DNA of 44,359 nt from Bacteroidota bacterium (GTDB taxonomy: Bacteria; Bacteroidota; Bacteroidia; Cytophagales; UBA9547), in NCBI GenBank assembly GCA_004293915.1, contig RDZG01000013.1:1-44359 (forward strand), written 5' to 3'. The position numbers and the translations under genes are program-made. The first letter of the stretch is position 1; each line of letters begins with the position of its first letter. The notes below the pieces were generated by a model. It searched no databases. It saw nothing but the letters and a program-made list of their open reading frames with translations, and was not told where the DNA came from. Positions 1-8,165 of the stretch are shown here, piece after piece.

Positions 1-359
1 ACTCCATTTGTTAGTTTAGACAAAAAAAACAAAGACTTCAATCTATCTCTAAAATGATATTTTTGATTCTCTTCATACACACTTTTTAGGATACTACCTA
101 TAATTCCGTGTGTTGCAATTACTAAAGTTTTTTGTTTGGAAGTCGTATCCCAAAACGAAAATAGTCTATATGCTTTGTTATTATACAATGTTCTAAACTC
201 CCATATATTGTCATTTAATTTTTTAAATAATTCAATATCATTTGTAATTTGAGCTTTTTTAATGTTAAAATATTTTTTTTCTCTTGTTTTATTGTCAAGA
301 TTCTCTAAAAAATCTGTTGCATCAGGCAATAAATCTATTTCAAAATTTATTTTATTCAA
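1..359 (-). CDS. HigB/Gp49-family (RelE-like) toxin, 3' end outside the window
   Basis: The minus-strand frame reads from a TTG at 357-359 to the window edge, about 119 codons. Residues 1-75 match the phage-derived Gp49/HigB toxin pattern: an N-terminal LPDATDFLENLD helix, a WEFRTLYNNKAYRLF strand pair and the FWDTTSKQKTLVIATHG core. Toxins of this family are ribosome-dependent mRNA interferases, normally encoded just before an Xre-type HigA antitoxin, which here would lie beyond coordinate 1. The residues after ATHG do not look like the usual KTQKTP-type tail, so the C-terminus is divergent or altered. No ATG lies between the upstream in-frame stop and the homologous region, so a TTG start is inferred. 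An inverted repeat at 390-407 may be its operator. Confidence 0.6.
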   Translation of the reverse strand, partial: MNKINFEIDLLPDATDFLENLDNKTREKKYFNIKKAQITNDIELFKKLNDNIWEFRTLYNNKAYRLFSFWDTTSKQKTLVIATHGIIGSILKSVYEENQKYHFRDRLKSLFFLSKLTNG

Positions 360-389
360 GCTATAATTATTTCTAAAACAAAAATAGAA

Positions 390-407
390 GTTTCCTGATT
401 AGGAAAC
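390..407. promoter_or_regulatory. inverted repeat upstream of the HigB-like toxin, possible operator
   Basis: GTTTCCTGATTAGGAAAC has perfect 7-bp arms around a 4-nt centre. It lies about 30 nt upstream of the proposed toxin start. Toxin-antitoxin operons are usually autoregulated through such palindromes. The link to this toxin is inference from position only. Confidence 0.35.
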
Positions 408-497
408 AATATTTTGAATTGTTTTTTATTTTATCTCTGTACATTGAGTAAGTTTCTAGATATAAGGGAAATTTTTAATACTTAAAAATTTACTTTT

Positions 498-2726
498 TTA
501 TTTATCTCCATAATCAAAACGACTTACTTTTAAAATACCATTTACATTAGATAGTTTTTCCATTAAATGATCCAAATGTTTGGTATCGTTAACATAAACG
601 ATGATTTTGCCCGTAAAAATTCCATCATCTGAATCAACCGTTATCGAACGCATATTTACTTTTAATTCGGTAGAAATGATAATCGTTATGTCGTTTATAA
701 TACCAACTCGGTCTGTTCCTTCAATAAAAATACCAGCCGGAAAAGCCAATTCTTTTTGCGAAGTCCATCGGGCTTTTATGATGCGATAACCGAACTTTGA
801 CATCAATTCGATGGCATTTGGGCAAGTGGTTCGGTGTATTTTTATACCTTCGCTCACAGTTACAAACCCAAAAACATTGTCGCCAGAAATTGGATTGCAG
901 CACGAAGCAAGGTTATAATCAATTTTTTCCATGTCCTCGCCAATGAGGAGCATATCAGTTTTTTCGCCTTTTATTTTTGATATTTCTCTTACAAAATCTT
1001 TTTTATCTGTAATTGTTGGTTGCTGTTCTTCTTTAAAAGTTGGTTTATCAAAATCCATCATATGCGAAAGGTCGATTTGATGTTTTGCAACTTTAGAAAA
1101 CAATTCAATAGCACTTTTTTCGCCATAAAAATCCATCAATTTGCGTTGAATTTCGTCTGTAAGTTCGATTTTGGCGTGTTTGAGCTTGCGAGCCACAATT
1201 TCTTTTCCGTCATCGGCTAAAGTACGAAGCGAATCTTTGAGTGCTTCACGAATTTTGCCTTTCGATTTGCTTGTAAATACAAATTTGAGCCAATCTTCCG
1301 AAGGTTTTTGTTTTACAGAAGTTAGAATTTCGACTTGGTCGCCATTTGAAAGTACATAACTCAACGGCACCAATTTCTGATTTACTTTTGCACCAATACA
1401 CCTGGCTCCAATTTGAGAATGGATTTCAAACGCAAAATCTAAAGCAGTTGAACCTGCTGGCATAGGTTTAAGTTCGCCTTTTGGAGTAAAAATAAAAATC
1501 TCTTCTTTAAATAAATTTGCTCTAAAATTATCTACAAAATCTAAGGCTGGTGCATCGTTGTTTTCCAAAACCTCACGTACTCGAGATAGCCATTGTTCTA
1601 AACCGGCTTCGGCATTCGATACATCGCCTTCTTTGTATTTCCAATGTGCTGCATAGCCTTTTTCGGCAATATCGTCCATCCTTTCGGTACGAATTTGTAC
1701 TTCAACCCATTGTCCCAAACTCGACATAATTGTGGTATGTAAAGATTCGTAACCATTTGAGCGTGGGGTACTTATCCAATCTCGCAATCGGTCGGGGTTT
1801 GGTTTATAAAAATCGGTAATGATAGAATAAACTTTCCAACAAGCTGCTTTTTCTTCATCAGTTTTTAAATCATGAACAATAATCCGAATGGCAAATAAAT
1901 CATATACTTTTTCAAAAGGTGTATTTTGATTTTTGATTTTATTATAAATCGAAAAAATAGATTTGGGTCTGCCTTTGATTGTAATATTAAAACCCGATTT
2001 TTTGATTTCGGCTTCGATTGGAGCAATAAAATCGCTTATAAATTTATTTCTTGCAGCTTTTGTTTGTTTTAATTTTAAGGCAATTCCTCGGTATTCTGGC
2101 GGTTCGGTGTATTTCAAAAACAAATCTTCCATTTCGGATTTTATGGCATACAATCCAAGTCGGTGTGCCAAAGGAGCATACAAAAACATGGTTTCTGATG
2201 CAATTTTGAGTTGTTTATCGCTCGACATACTATCGAGTGTGCGCATATTGTGCAACCTATCAGCCAATTTTACCAAAATTACTCGCACATCATACGAAAG
2301 TGTAAGCAACATTTTTCTAAAATTTTCGGCTTGTTGTGAGCTTCCATGCTCAAAAACTCCCGAAATTTTGGTTAATCCATCTATAATTTTTGCAACTCTT
2401 TCGCCAAAAAGCGATTCAATATCTTTGAGTTTGTAATGACTATCCTCTACTACATCATGCAGCAATGCAGCAACTATACTTGTTGTGCCAAGTCCAATTT
2501 CATCAACACAAATTTGAGCAACAGCAATGGGGTGAAAAATATAAGGCTCTCCCGATTTTCTGCGCATATCTTGATGAGCATCCATCGACATGGCAAATGC
2601 CTTTTTGATGATTTTGGCATCATCACCCTTCAACAGTGGTTTGGCATTTTTTAACAACTGTTTATAGCGTTTCAAAATTTCTTTACGCTCTGCAATAAGG
2701 TCGATTTGTGGCGCTTCTGCTATCAT
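498..2726 (-). CDS. bifunctional (p)ppGpp synthetase/hydrolase, Rel/SpoT family
   Basis: A 742-residue long RSH enzyme that makes and degrades the alarmone (p)ppGpp in the stringent response. The N-terminal HD hydrolase domain keeps its metal and catalytic residues (H65, H90-D91, E94-D95, and the LADRLHNMRTLD segment), so hydrolase activity is expected. The synthetase domain follows (GRPKS, YDLFAIRIIV, NGYESLHTT). After it come a TGS domain (IFTPKGELKPMPAGSTALDFAF), a zinc-finger-like segment (CCNPISGDNVFGF, then a HRTTCPNA motif) and a C-terminal ACT domain (GTDRVGIINDIT). Length and domain order are normal for the family. It begins at ATG 2726 and appears monocistronic: 205 nt upstream contain a palindromic repeat, and its 3' end lies 139 nt from the toxin start. 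Confidence 0.95.
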   Translation of the reverse strand: MIAEAPQIDLIAERKEILKRYKQLLKNAKPLLKGDDAKIIKKAFAMSMDAHQDMRRKSGEPYIFHPIAVAQICVDEIGLGTTSIVAALLHDVVEDSHYKLKDIESLFGERVAKIIDGLTKISGVFEHGSSQQAENFRKMLLTLSYDVRVILVKLADRLHNMRTLDSMSSDKQLKIASETMFLYAPLAHRLGLYAIKSEMEDLFLKYTEPPEYRGIALKLKQTKAARNKFISDFIAPIEAEIKKSGFNITIKGRPKSIFSIYNKIKNQNTPFEKVYDLFAIRIIVHDLKTDEEKAACWKVYSIITDFYKPNPDRLRDWISTPRSNGYESLHTTIMSSLGQWVEVQIRTERMDDIAEKGYAAHWKYKEGDVSNAEAGLEQWLSRVREVLENNDAPALDFVDNFRANLFKEEIFIFTPKGELKPMPAGSTALDFAFEIHSQIGARCIGAKVNQKLVPLSYVLSNGDQVEILTSVKQKPSEDWLKFVFTSKSKGKIREALKDSLRTLADDGKEIVARKLKHAKIELTDEIQRKLMDFYGEKSAIELFSKVAKHQIDLSHMMDFDKPTFKEEQQPTITDKKDFVREISKIKGEKTDMLLIGEDMEKIDYNLASCCNPISGDNVFGFVTVSEGIKIHRTTCPNAIELMSKFGYRIIKARWTSQKELAFPAGIFIEGTDRVGIINDITIIISTELKVNMRSITVDSDDGIFTGKIIVYVNDTKHLDHLMEKLSNVNGILKVSRFDYGDK

Positions 2727-2860
2727 GGTGTTAATATATTGACAACAATACGAAATAGCAATAAGTTTATTTAAAAAATATAAAAATTGTGGTTGTTTGC
2801 TGTTTTTTTAATATTACAATATGTAAAATGTATTTTGAAGTTTTACTAAACTAAATTTTA

Positions 2861-2904
2861 GCCACGAATACACGAAAAAAACTAAAACTTAGTGAATTAG
2901 TGGC
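2861..2904. repeat. 44-bp palindromic intergenic repeat, copy 1 (inverted orientation)
   Basis: The element begins GCCACGAATACACG and ends GTGAATTAGTGGC, so its ends can pair, with an A/T-rich centre. Its reverse complement aligns base for base with the copies at 17351-17394 and 44285-44330. It lies between the rel gene and the BadF-like kinase, in non-coding DNA. Confidence 0.85.
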
Positions 2905-2931
2905 TCAGAAATATTTAGAATTGAAATATGA

Positions 2932-3789
2932 TTATTTAACCAATCCTTTGCTTTTGTGATACGAAACAAGCAATTCTAAAGGTGCTTGCACAATAGTACT
3001 AACAGTAGCATTTCTAGATTTTGCCACTTCAAGCAAAATATCTTTGCAATAATGTGCCACTGAGCCTACAAAGCCAATATTGTATTTTTGAAAGTCCGTA
3101 TATTTACAAATGGTGTTATCAAACTGTGCTTCAAAACTGCGTTTTACTAAGTTGTAAATATATTCGTCAGCAATATTTTCAGTTATAAATGGCATAAAAG
3201 ATGCCAAATAACGACTAGGAAAAGGTTTTAAATATACACCATCCAAAATTTCTTTGGTACGATCTGTATATTTGATTTCAAATTTTTCGTGGATATGTTT
3301 TGGCATGGCTTTTCGGATATAATCGGCTACCAAAAGTTTACCATTATAGCCACCACTACCTTCGTCACCCATAAAAAGTCCGAGCGAATGCACATTCCAA
3401 ACTACATCTTTTCCATTATACAAACACGAATTAGAACCTGTACCTGCAATACAAGCAATGCCTGGCTCATCGCCAAATAAGGCTCTTGCCGCAGCCAACA
3501 AATCGTGGTTTACATTTATTTCTGTATCGGGAAACACACGTTTCATGCCTTTTACAACGACATCTCTTTGGGCTTGAAGCTCACAACCCGCACCATAGAA
3601 ATAAATTCCATCAACCTTTGTTCCAAAACTCAAATTTGGAATCAACGATTCAGAAAGGTTATTATAAATATCATCAGCAGTTTGATAATACGGATTCATT
3701 CCGATGGTTTTGTATTCAAATTTATTGTCGCTTTTATCTACAAACAACCAGCTTGTTTTTGTTGTGCCACTTTCTACAATTGCAATCAT
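2932..3789 (-). CDS. BadF/BadG/BcrA/BcrD-type ATPase, probable N-acetylhexosamine kinase
   Basis: A 285-residue member of the ASKHA (actin-like ATPase) fold. The phosphate-1 loop is ESGTTKTSW (residues 6-14), a conserved NHDLLAAARALF helix carries the likely catalytic Asp (94-105), the phosphate-2 loop is GIACIAGTGSNS (110-121), and LGLFMGDEGSGG (136-147) is typical of the N-acetylglucosamine-kinase-like branch. Soluble bacterial relatives phosphorylate GlcNAc or related amino sugars recovered from the cell wall. It lies 22 nt after the cytochrome-b5-like gene, so the two are probably co-transcribed from the promoter at 4089-4119. The exact sugar cannot be read from the sequence. Confidence 0.85.
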   Translation of the reverse strand: MIAIVESGTTKTSWLFVDKSDNKFEYKTIGMNPYYQTADDIYNNLSESLIPNLSFGTKVDGIYFYGAGCELQAQRDVVVKGMKRVFPDTEINVNHDLLAAARALFGDEPGIACIAGTGSNSCLYNGKDVVWNVHSLGLFMGDEGSGGYNGKLLVADYIRKAMPKHIHEKFEIKYTDRTKEILDGVYLKPFPSRYLASFMPFITENIADEYIYNLVKRSFEAQFDNTICKYTDFQKYNIGFVGSVAHYCKDILLEVAKSRNATVSTIVQAPLELLVSYHKSKGLVK

Positions 3790-3811
3790 TTACGTTTTTT
3801 ATTAATATTTT

Positions 3812-4063
3812 TTAAATCAGTTTACCTATTGGTTTAAATTTTTCGAAAACTTTTTCAGTATGCGGAGCATCTTTTAACTCCAAAGTTAAATCTTGCCCAG
3901 CCCAATGTTCATAATGCTTACCGTTTCGCCACAGCCTAGAATCGGTCATATCATAAATCAACCCTTTGAAAGCACACCAAATTTGAGGTTTGTCTAGACC
4001 ATTTCTCAATGCCAATTGAGCTTTAGTAAAAACAGGCAATGTTTCAGGTTCTGGTATATGCAA
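3812..4063 (-). CDS. cytochrome b5-like heme/steroid-binding domain protein
   Basis: An 83-residue single-domain protein. The FKGLIYDMTDSRLW and GKHYEHWAGQDLT segments match the small cytochrome-b5-like (COG4892-type) proteins; H in YEHWAGQD corresponds to a conserved heme-side histidine in the family. No signal peptide or membrane segment is visible, so it is likely cytoplasmic. The start is TTG at 4061-4063: an in-frame TAA lies only two codons upstream and there is no ATG before the domain, so a non-ATG start is required. A well-formed promoter ends 26 nt upstream. It is the first gene of a two-gene operon with the sugar kinase; the functional connection is unknown. Confidence 0.8.
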   Translation of the reverse strand: MHIPEPETLPVFTKAQLALRNGLDKPQIWCAFKGLIYDMTDSRLWRNGKHYEHWAGQDLTLELKDAPHTEKVFEKFKPIGKLI

Positions 4064-4088
4064 CGATTATGCTGTAAGTTTTCGGATG

Positions 4089-4119
4089 CAAAAGTATGAT
4101 TTTGTATAGGATTTTACAA
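4089..4119 (-). promoter_or_regulatory. Bacteroidota-type promoter for the cytochrome b5-like/kinase operon
   Basis: On the minus strand TTG (4119-4117) is followed after 20 nt by TACTTTTG (4096-4089), an exact match to the TTG/TAnnTTTG consensus. It lies 25 nt before the TTG start codon at 4063 and supports that start. Confidence 0.55.
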
Positions 4120-4173
4120 CATTGTATTGAAATATTCGCAGAATTTGGGATTTGAGAGTATTAATTATGGTTT

Positions 4174-7173
4174 TTAAAACTTTTCATAAGTCAAATGATT
4201 GGCTAATATTCCACTTGGTGTTTTTGCTTTTTTGTCTAAAATTTCTGTGTTTGCAAAAACTATAAAATTGTCTTTAGCTCTTGATACTGCAACATTTAGC
4301 ATATTAGGTTTATTGTCTCTGTCAAAAAACATAGTCCCAGAATCACCTTTTCCATATACCATTGAAAATATAACTATTGACATTTCTGCACCTTGAAATG
4401 CGTGCACTGTACCTACTTTAATATTACTTAAACCTGCTTCTTTAAGTGCTGATTTTATTCTGTTTTTCTGACCTGTAAAGGGTGTAATTATACCAATTGA
4501 GTTTTCAAAATCCTTATACTTAGATTGTATTTTACTTTTATTTGTTATTAACCAATATACAATTGCTTCAACTTCATTTTGATTATGTCGGCTTGAATTT
4601 GAAGTACTTGAATTTCCATTAACATGAATACAATACATTGGAGGAAATAATAAATCATCTTTAGCTTTTCCTTTAAGCGGAATTAATTGTCCATTATAAG
4701 CCAAAACATTGCAATAATTTATAATTTCGTCATAACATCTTCTATGCTCCACTAAAATCACACCTTTTTCTGAAATTCCTTTTTCTTTGAAATTACAAGC
4801 ATTTTGAGCCATTTTCATTATGCTACCTGTGGAAGAAAGAAATCCTTTTGGGTCAAATTCTTTTTCATAAACTAAATCATCATAATTTTTTATGAGGTCG
4901 CATTTTTTTAAATTACCAATGTCAATTTTGTTTGAAATATTCCAAACTGGTTCAATTTGTTTAACATCTCCAACTATTAAGGCTTGTTTAGCAAGTGCGA
5001 AAGTTGCAATACCAACTTCTGGAGAAACCTGCCCAGCTTCATCTACTATTAATAAATCTATGAAGTCAAAAAGTGGTGGGGTGTCAAAAATGTTTTTCCC
5101 ATCATCGTCTTTTTTTAAAAACTTAAAAGAACTAAAAAATTTGGGAGCCATGTAAAAAGTACTTACAAAGCAAGGTGTAAGCATTGCTTGTCTTTGCCAT
5201 CTATTTTTTGTTGCGTCTTCGCCTTTTTTATCAAAATTCACATCTGCTAAATCTTGTTCGAGTTTTATTAAATATTCTCCTTCCCAATAATGTAATGCTA
5301 ATTGAAATGCTTTATGCCTTAATGAAACATCTAATTCGTCATAAAAACAATTTGGTTCCGATTTGTTTTTGATTTTTAATAATTCAAAATCCCAATACTC
5401 TTCCTCCGTTTTAGGAGGATTGCCTTTTATTGAATTTTGAGTTTTCCAATTTTTCCAATTTTCAATTTTTTCGGTTATCGTTTTTGCAAGTTTAATTTTA
5501 CTATCTACTTTTTCAAGTATACTACTTTTTGAAAATATAAATTCATTTGATACCTCAATTAATGAATCTCTTAAAATTATTTTTATTTCAGAGGCTCTAT
5601 TCTCTAAAGTAGATTTAAAACCTAAAAAACAAAATACTTTCTTAAAAAATGGTTCGTTATTAAAATAGATTATGATTTTTTGCTCAATACTTTTTAAGGT
5701 TTCAATATCATTAATAAACTTAACCTCATTTAAAACATTACTGGTATAATATTTAGAGGAATTTGAATTTGGAATTAAATAAGTGGTCAAAAATACTTTT
5801 TCAACTTTAATATAATCGTTCCACTTTACAGAAGCATCATTAAGAATTGATTGTATTTCAATTATTTCTTTTTGAAGTTTTTTAGTAGAATCTTTTATTT
5901 TTAAAATTTGTGTACCAAAATACTGTATACTTTTATCCACAAATACTTTTTTTGATTTTTGTAAATAATCGTAATTCTCAACATCTTTAAAAATTCCTAT
6001 GCTATTATCTTTATCCCTAAAATTCCACTTTTTTTCTTCCCATTCTTTTATTTTTTGTTCTTTATTGCTCGATATTGAAGCTAAATATGTTGCGTAACCT
6101 TCAACATTATCCAACCATCTTCCTTGTAGTTTTCCAGTTTTTGTATTTGATTTAGAAAAACTATCAATAATATTAGTAACAGCTTGATTATTTGTAGAAC
6201 AAGCAAGTATTATTGGAGCATTATTACCAATAATAGCACTTTCAACAAATTTGTTTGCAACAATACTTTGCAGTAAAGTGGTTTTTCCTGTGCCAGGAGG
6301 TCCATTAACGGCAAAAACCTTTTCATTTGTTTGTAAGTAAGTGTTTAGGCTTTTTCTTTGTGATATTGAAATGGCAAATTCAAATCCCATTTGCCCTAAA
6401 TGCAAAGAATTTGAGTTTATTAAATCTTGTACAGCTAATGGCGTTTTTTGATTAGAATTTTTTAAAGTAATAAATGACTTTAGTAGTGCAGGTGTATTCT
6501 TTTGTTTAAGAATATTTTGATAAAGATGAATTATTCCAATAACTGCATTTATATCTTCGTCAGGTATTAGGATAATTGCATTTTTTATTGTTTCATATCC
6601 TTGTGTCGAATAAGTTTCAATTTCTTGATTTATAGCTTTCTTGAAAACGTCTTTCACATATTCAATATAATCTAAATAATTAGAGTATTCTACATTGCCA
6701 ATTGCAGTTGCTTTGTCTATATTTTCTACTGAACTAAAAATAAATTCTGTTCTTTCGTCAGCAATAGGGTCTAAATATTTTCTTTGAAAAATAGGAAAAG
6801 TTTCTTTAGGTATTTTCAGTACGCCTTTTCTGTCTATTTGTGCAAAAAACCAAAATGGAAACTTCGGTTTTTTGTCTTTCAATAAAACTAAATTTTCTGT
6901 AGTTGGCTTTATTTTTATTGGTGAAATGACGATTTGAAGTTCATTTAATGAAATCCAATTTTCGTTTTCCTTATCTGAAATGCCTTTCTTTTTGTTTATT
7001 CTGCTTTCTTCAAAGTCTATAAGTTTATTTACTTTTTCAAGTTCAGAAATTAGCGGACTTTCCATTTTGAAGTTTTCAAATTCAAAATGTTGTAGTTTTT
7101 CAATCTCAATGTCTGCTTTTATTGAGTCTGATAGGCTTTTCTTCCAATAGGACAACCATTTTTTATCTTCCAT
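4174..7173 (-). CDS. UPF1/DNA2-like superfamily 1 helicase, large single-gene ATPase
   Basis: A 999-residue protein with SF1B helicase motifs split around a long insert. Walker A is GPPGTGKTT (291-299), Walker B/motif II is LLIVDEAGQ (707-715), motif III is GDVKQIEPV (735-743), motif IV-type residues lie around VEHRRCYDE (808-816), motif V is TVHAFQGAE (922-930) and motif VI is NVAVSRAK (960-967). The first 280 residues resemble no domain I can name. About 400 residues, many in coiled-coil-like charged helices, separate motifs I and II. Such proteins unwind RNA or DNA, and long Bacteroidota examples often occur in defence loci, but no partner gene is adjacent here. It is flanked by normal housekeeping genes, with no mobile element visible. 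The helicase class is certain; the role is not. Confidence 0.85.
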   Translation of the reverse strand: MEDKKWLSYWKKSLSDSIKADIEIEKLQHFEFENFKMESPLISELEKVNKLIDFEESRINKKKGISDKENENWISLNELQIVISPIKIKPTTENLVLLKDKKPKFPFWFFAQIDRKGVLKIPKETFPIFQRKYLDPIADERTEFIFSSVENIDKATAIGNVEYSNYLDYIEYVKDVFKKAINQEIETYSTQGYETIKNAIILIPDEDINAVIGIIHLYQNILKQKNTPALLKSFITLKNSNQKTPLAVQDLINSNSLHLGQMGFEFAISISQRKSLNTYLQTNEKVFAVNGPPGTGKTTLLQSIVANKFVESAIIGNNAPIILACSTNNQAVTNIIDSFSKSNTKTGKLQGRWLDNVEGYATYLASISSNKEQKIKEWEEKKWNFRDKDNSIGIFKDVENYDYLQKSKKVFVDKSIQYFGTQILKIKDSTKKLQKEIIEIQSILNDASVKWNDYIKVEKVFLTTYLIPNSNSSKYYTSNVLNEVKFINDIETLKSIEQKIIIYFNNEPFFKKVFCFLGFKSTLENRASEIKIILRDSLIEVSNEFIFSKSSILEKVDSKIKLAKTITEKIENWKNWKTQNSIKGNPPKTEEEYWDFELLKIKNKSEPNCFYDELDVSLRHKAFQLALHYWEGEYLIKLEQDLADVNFDKKGEDATKNRWQRQAMLTPCFVSTFYMAPKFFSSFKFLKKDDDGKNIFDTPPLFDFIDLLIVDEAGQVSPEVGIATFALAKQALIVGDVKQIEPVWNISNKIDIGNLKKCDLIKNYDDLVYEKEFDPKGFLSSTGSIMKMAQNACNFKEKGISEKGVILVEHRRCYDEIINYCNVLAYNGQLIPLKGKAKDDLLFPPMYCIHVNGNSSTSNSSRHNQNEVEAIVYWLITNKSKIQSKYKDFENSIGIITPFTGQKNRIKSALKEAGLSNIKVGTVHAFQGAEMSIVIFSMVYGKGDSGTMFFDRDNKPNMLNVAVSRAKDNFIVFANTEILDKKAKTPSGILANHLTYEKF

Positions 7174-7295
7174 TCTTTATTTTCAATTACTTTCTTTGGT
7201 TCTATTAGCATATAGCTAGATTTCGATTTTCAAATCTCTAAAATAAATTTATTACAGTTTTAAAAAAATCATAATCTTTTTGATATTTAAAACTT

Positions 7296-8132
7296 TCAAC
7301 TTACCTTTTCTTCCTTTGTCCATTTTCGTCCAAATACAATGGCAAGGTTATCAAAATCGTGTCCAGCATTATTTTTTGAAACATTGTCCAAAATTATTTC
7401 TTTTACCGTTTTTCCAAATGGAATGGTATTGTCTTTCAAATCGGTAAAATGTCCTATAACTAATGCTTTAAGATTTGATAGTTTATTTGCTCGTTCTAAG
7501 TGATTTATCATTCTATCTATATGATAAAAATATTCGTCAATATCTTCTAAAAACAAAATTTTGTTTGTCGTATCAAAATCTGATTTTGTTCCAATTAAAT
7601 TATGGACAATAGATAAATTTCCACCAACAATTTCGGCTTCGGGAAGTGTATAACGTTGTGGATAAGTTATGTTTTTGTTGAAAAGTGCTTCTTTTAGCGA
7701 TTCGATTGATGGTTGAGCTTTTGGGTTTTCAAAAAGTATGGGCATAATTGCATGAATAGAACAATAGCCCATGTTTTGCAAATGACAATGCAAAACCGTT
7801 ACATCACTAAAACCTACAATCCACTTTGGATTTTTTTTAAATCCTGTAAAATCAATGTGGTCAATTATTCTTGCAGTCCCGTATCCACCTCTTGCACACA
7901 CAATGGCTTCGATTTCTGGATTGTCTAATGCCCATTGCAAATCTGAAATACGTTCGGCATCGGTACCAGCAAATTGATTATCAACTTGATACAAGTTTTT
8001 TCCTTCTACAACCTCCAAACCCCAAGACTGAAAAACCGAAATGGCAAATTTCATTTCTTGCACCGAAACTTTTCGAGCTGTTGAAATCAATGCAATTTTA
8101 CTTCCCGTTTTTAATAATTTTGGTTCAATCAT
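7296..8132 (-). CDS. LD-carboxypeptidase-like (peptidase family S66) protein
   Basis: A 278-residue homologue of LdcA, which trims the terminal D-alanine from murein tetrapeptides during cell-wall recycling. The nucleophile serine lies in VGFSDVTVLH, the acid of the triad in ILFLEDIDEYFYHIDRM, and the histidine in NNAGHDFDN. Compared with other family members, about ten residues are missing just before that histidine, where the PVCFxFPxGH strand normally lies: here SKNN runs straight into AGHDFDN. The C-terminus after GRKW is also short. The protein may therefore be altered or inactive, though the triad is present. It starts 33 nt after the LysM gene, so both probably belong to one cell-wall operon. 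Confidence 0.85.
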   Translation of the reverse strand: MIEPKLLKTGSKIALISTARKVSVQEMKFAISVFQSWGLEVVEGKNLYQVDNQFAGTDAERISDLQWALDNPEIEAIVCARGGYGTARIIDHIDFTGFKKNPKWIVGFSDVTVLHCHLQNMGYCSIHAIMPILFENPKAQPSIESLKEALFNKNITYPQRYTLPEAEIVGGNLSIVHNLIGTKSDFDTTNKILFLEDIDEYFYHIDRMINHLERANKLSNLKALVIGHFTDLKDNTIPFGKTVKEIILDNVSKNNAGHDFDNLAIVFGRKWTKEEKVS

Positions 8133-8165
8133 TGGCTTGATTGTGGTTTTAAATGCTAAACAGAT

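Noticed and set aside
1963-2436. 157-codon plus-strand frame opposite the rel gene
   Set aside because: Antisense shadow of well-conserved rel coding sequence without its own homology.
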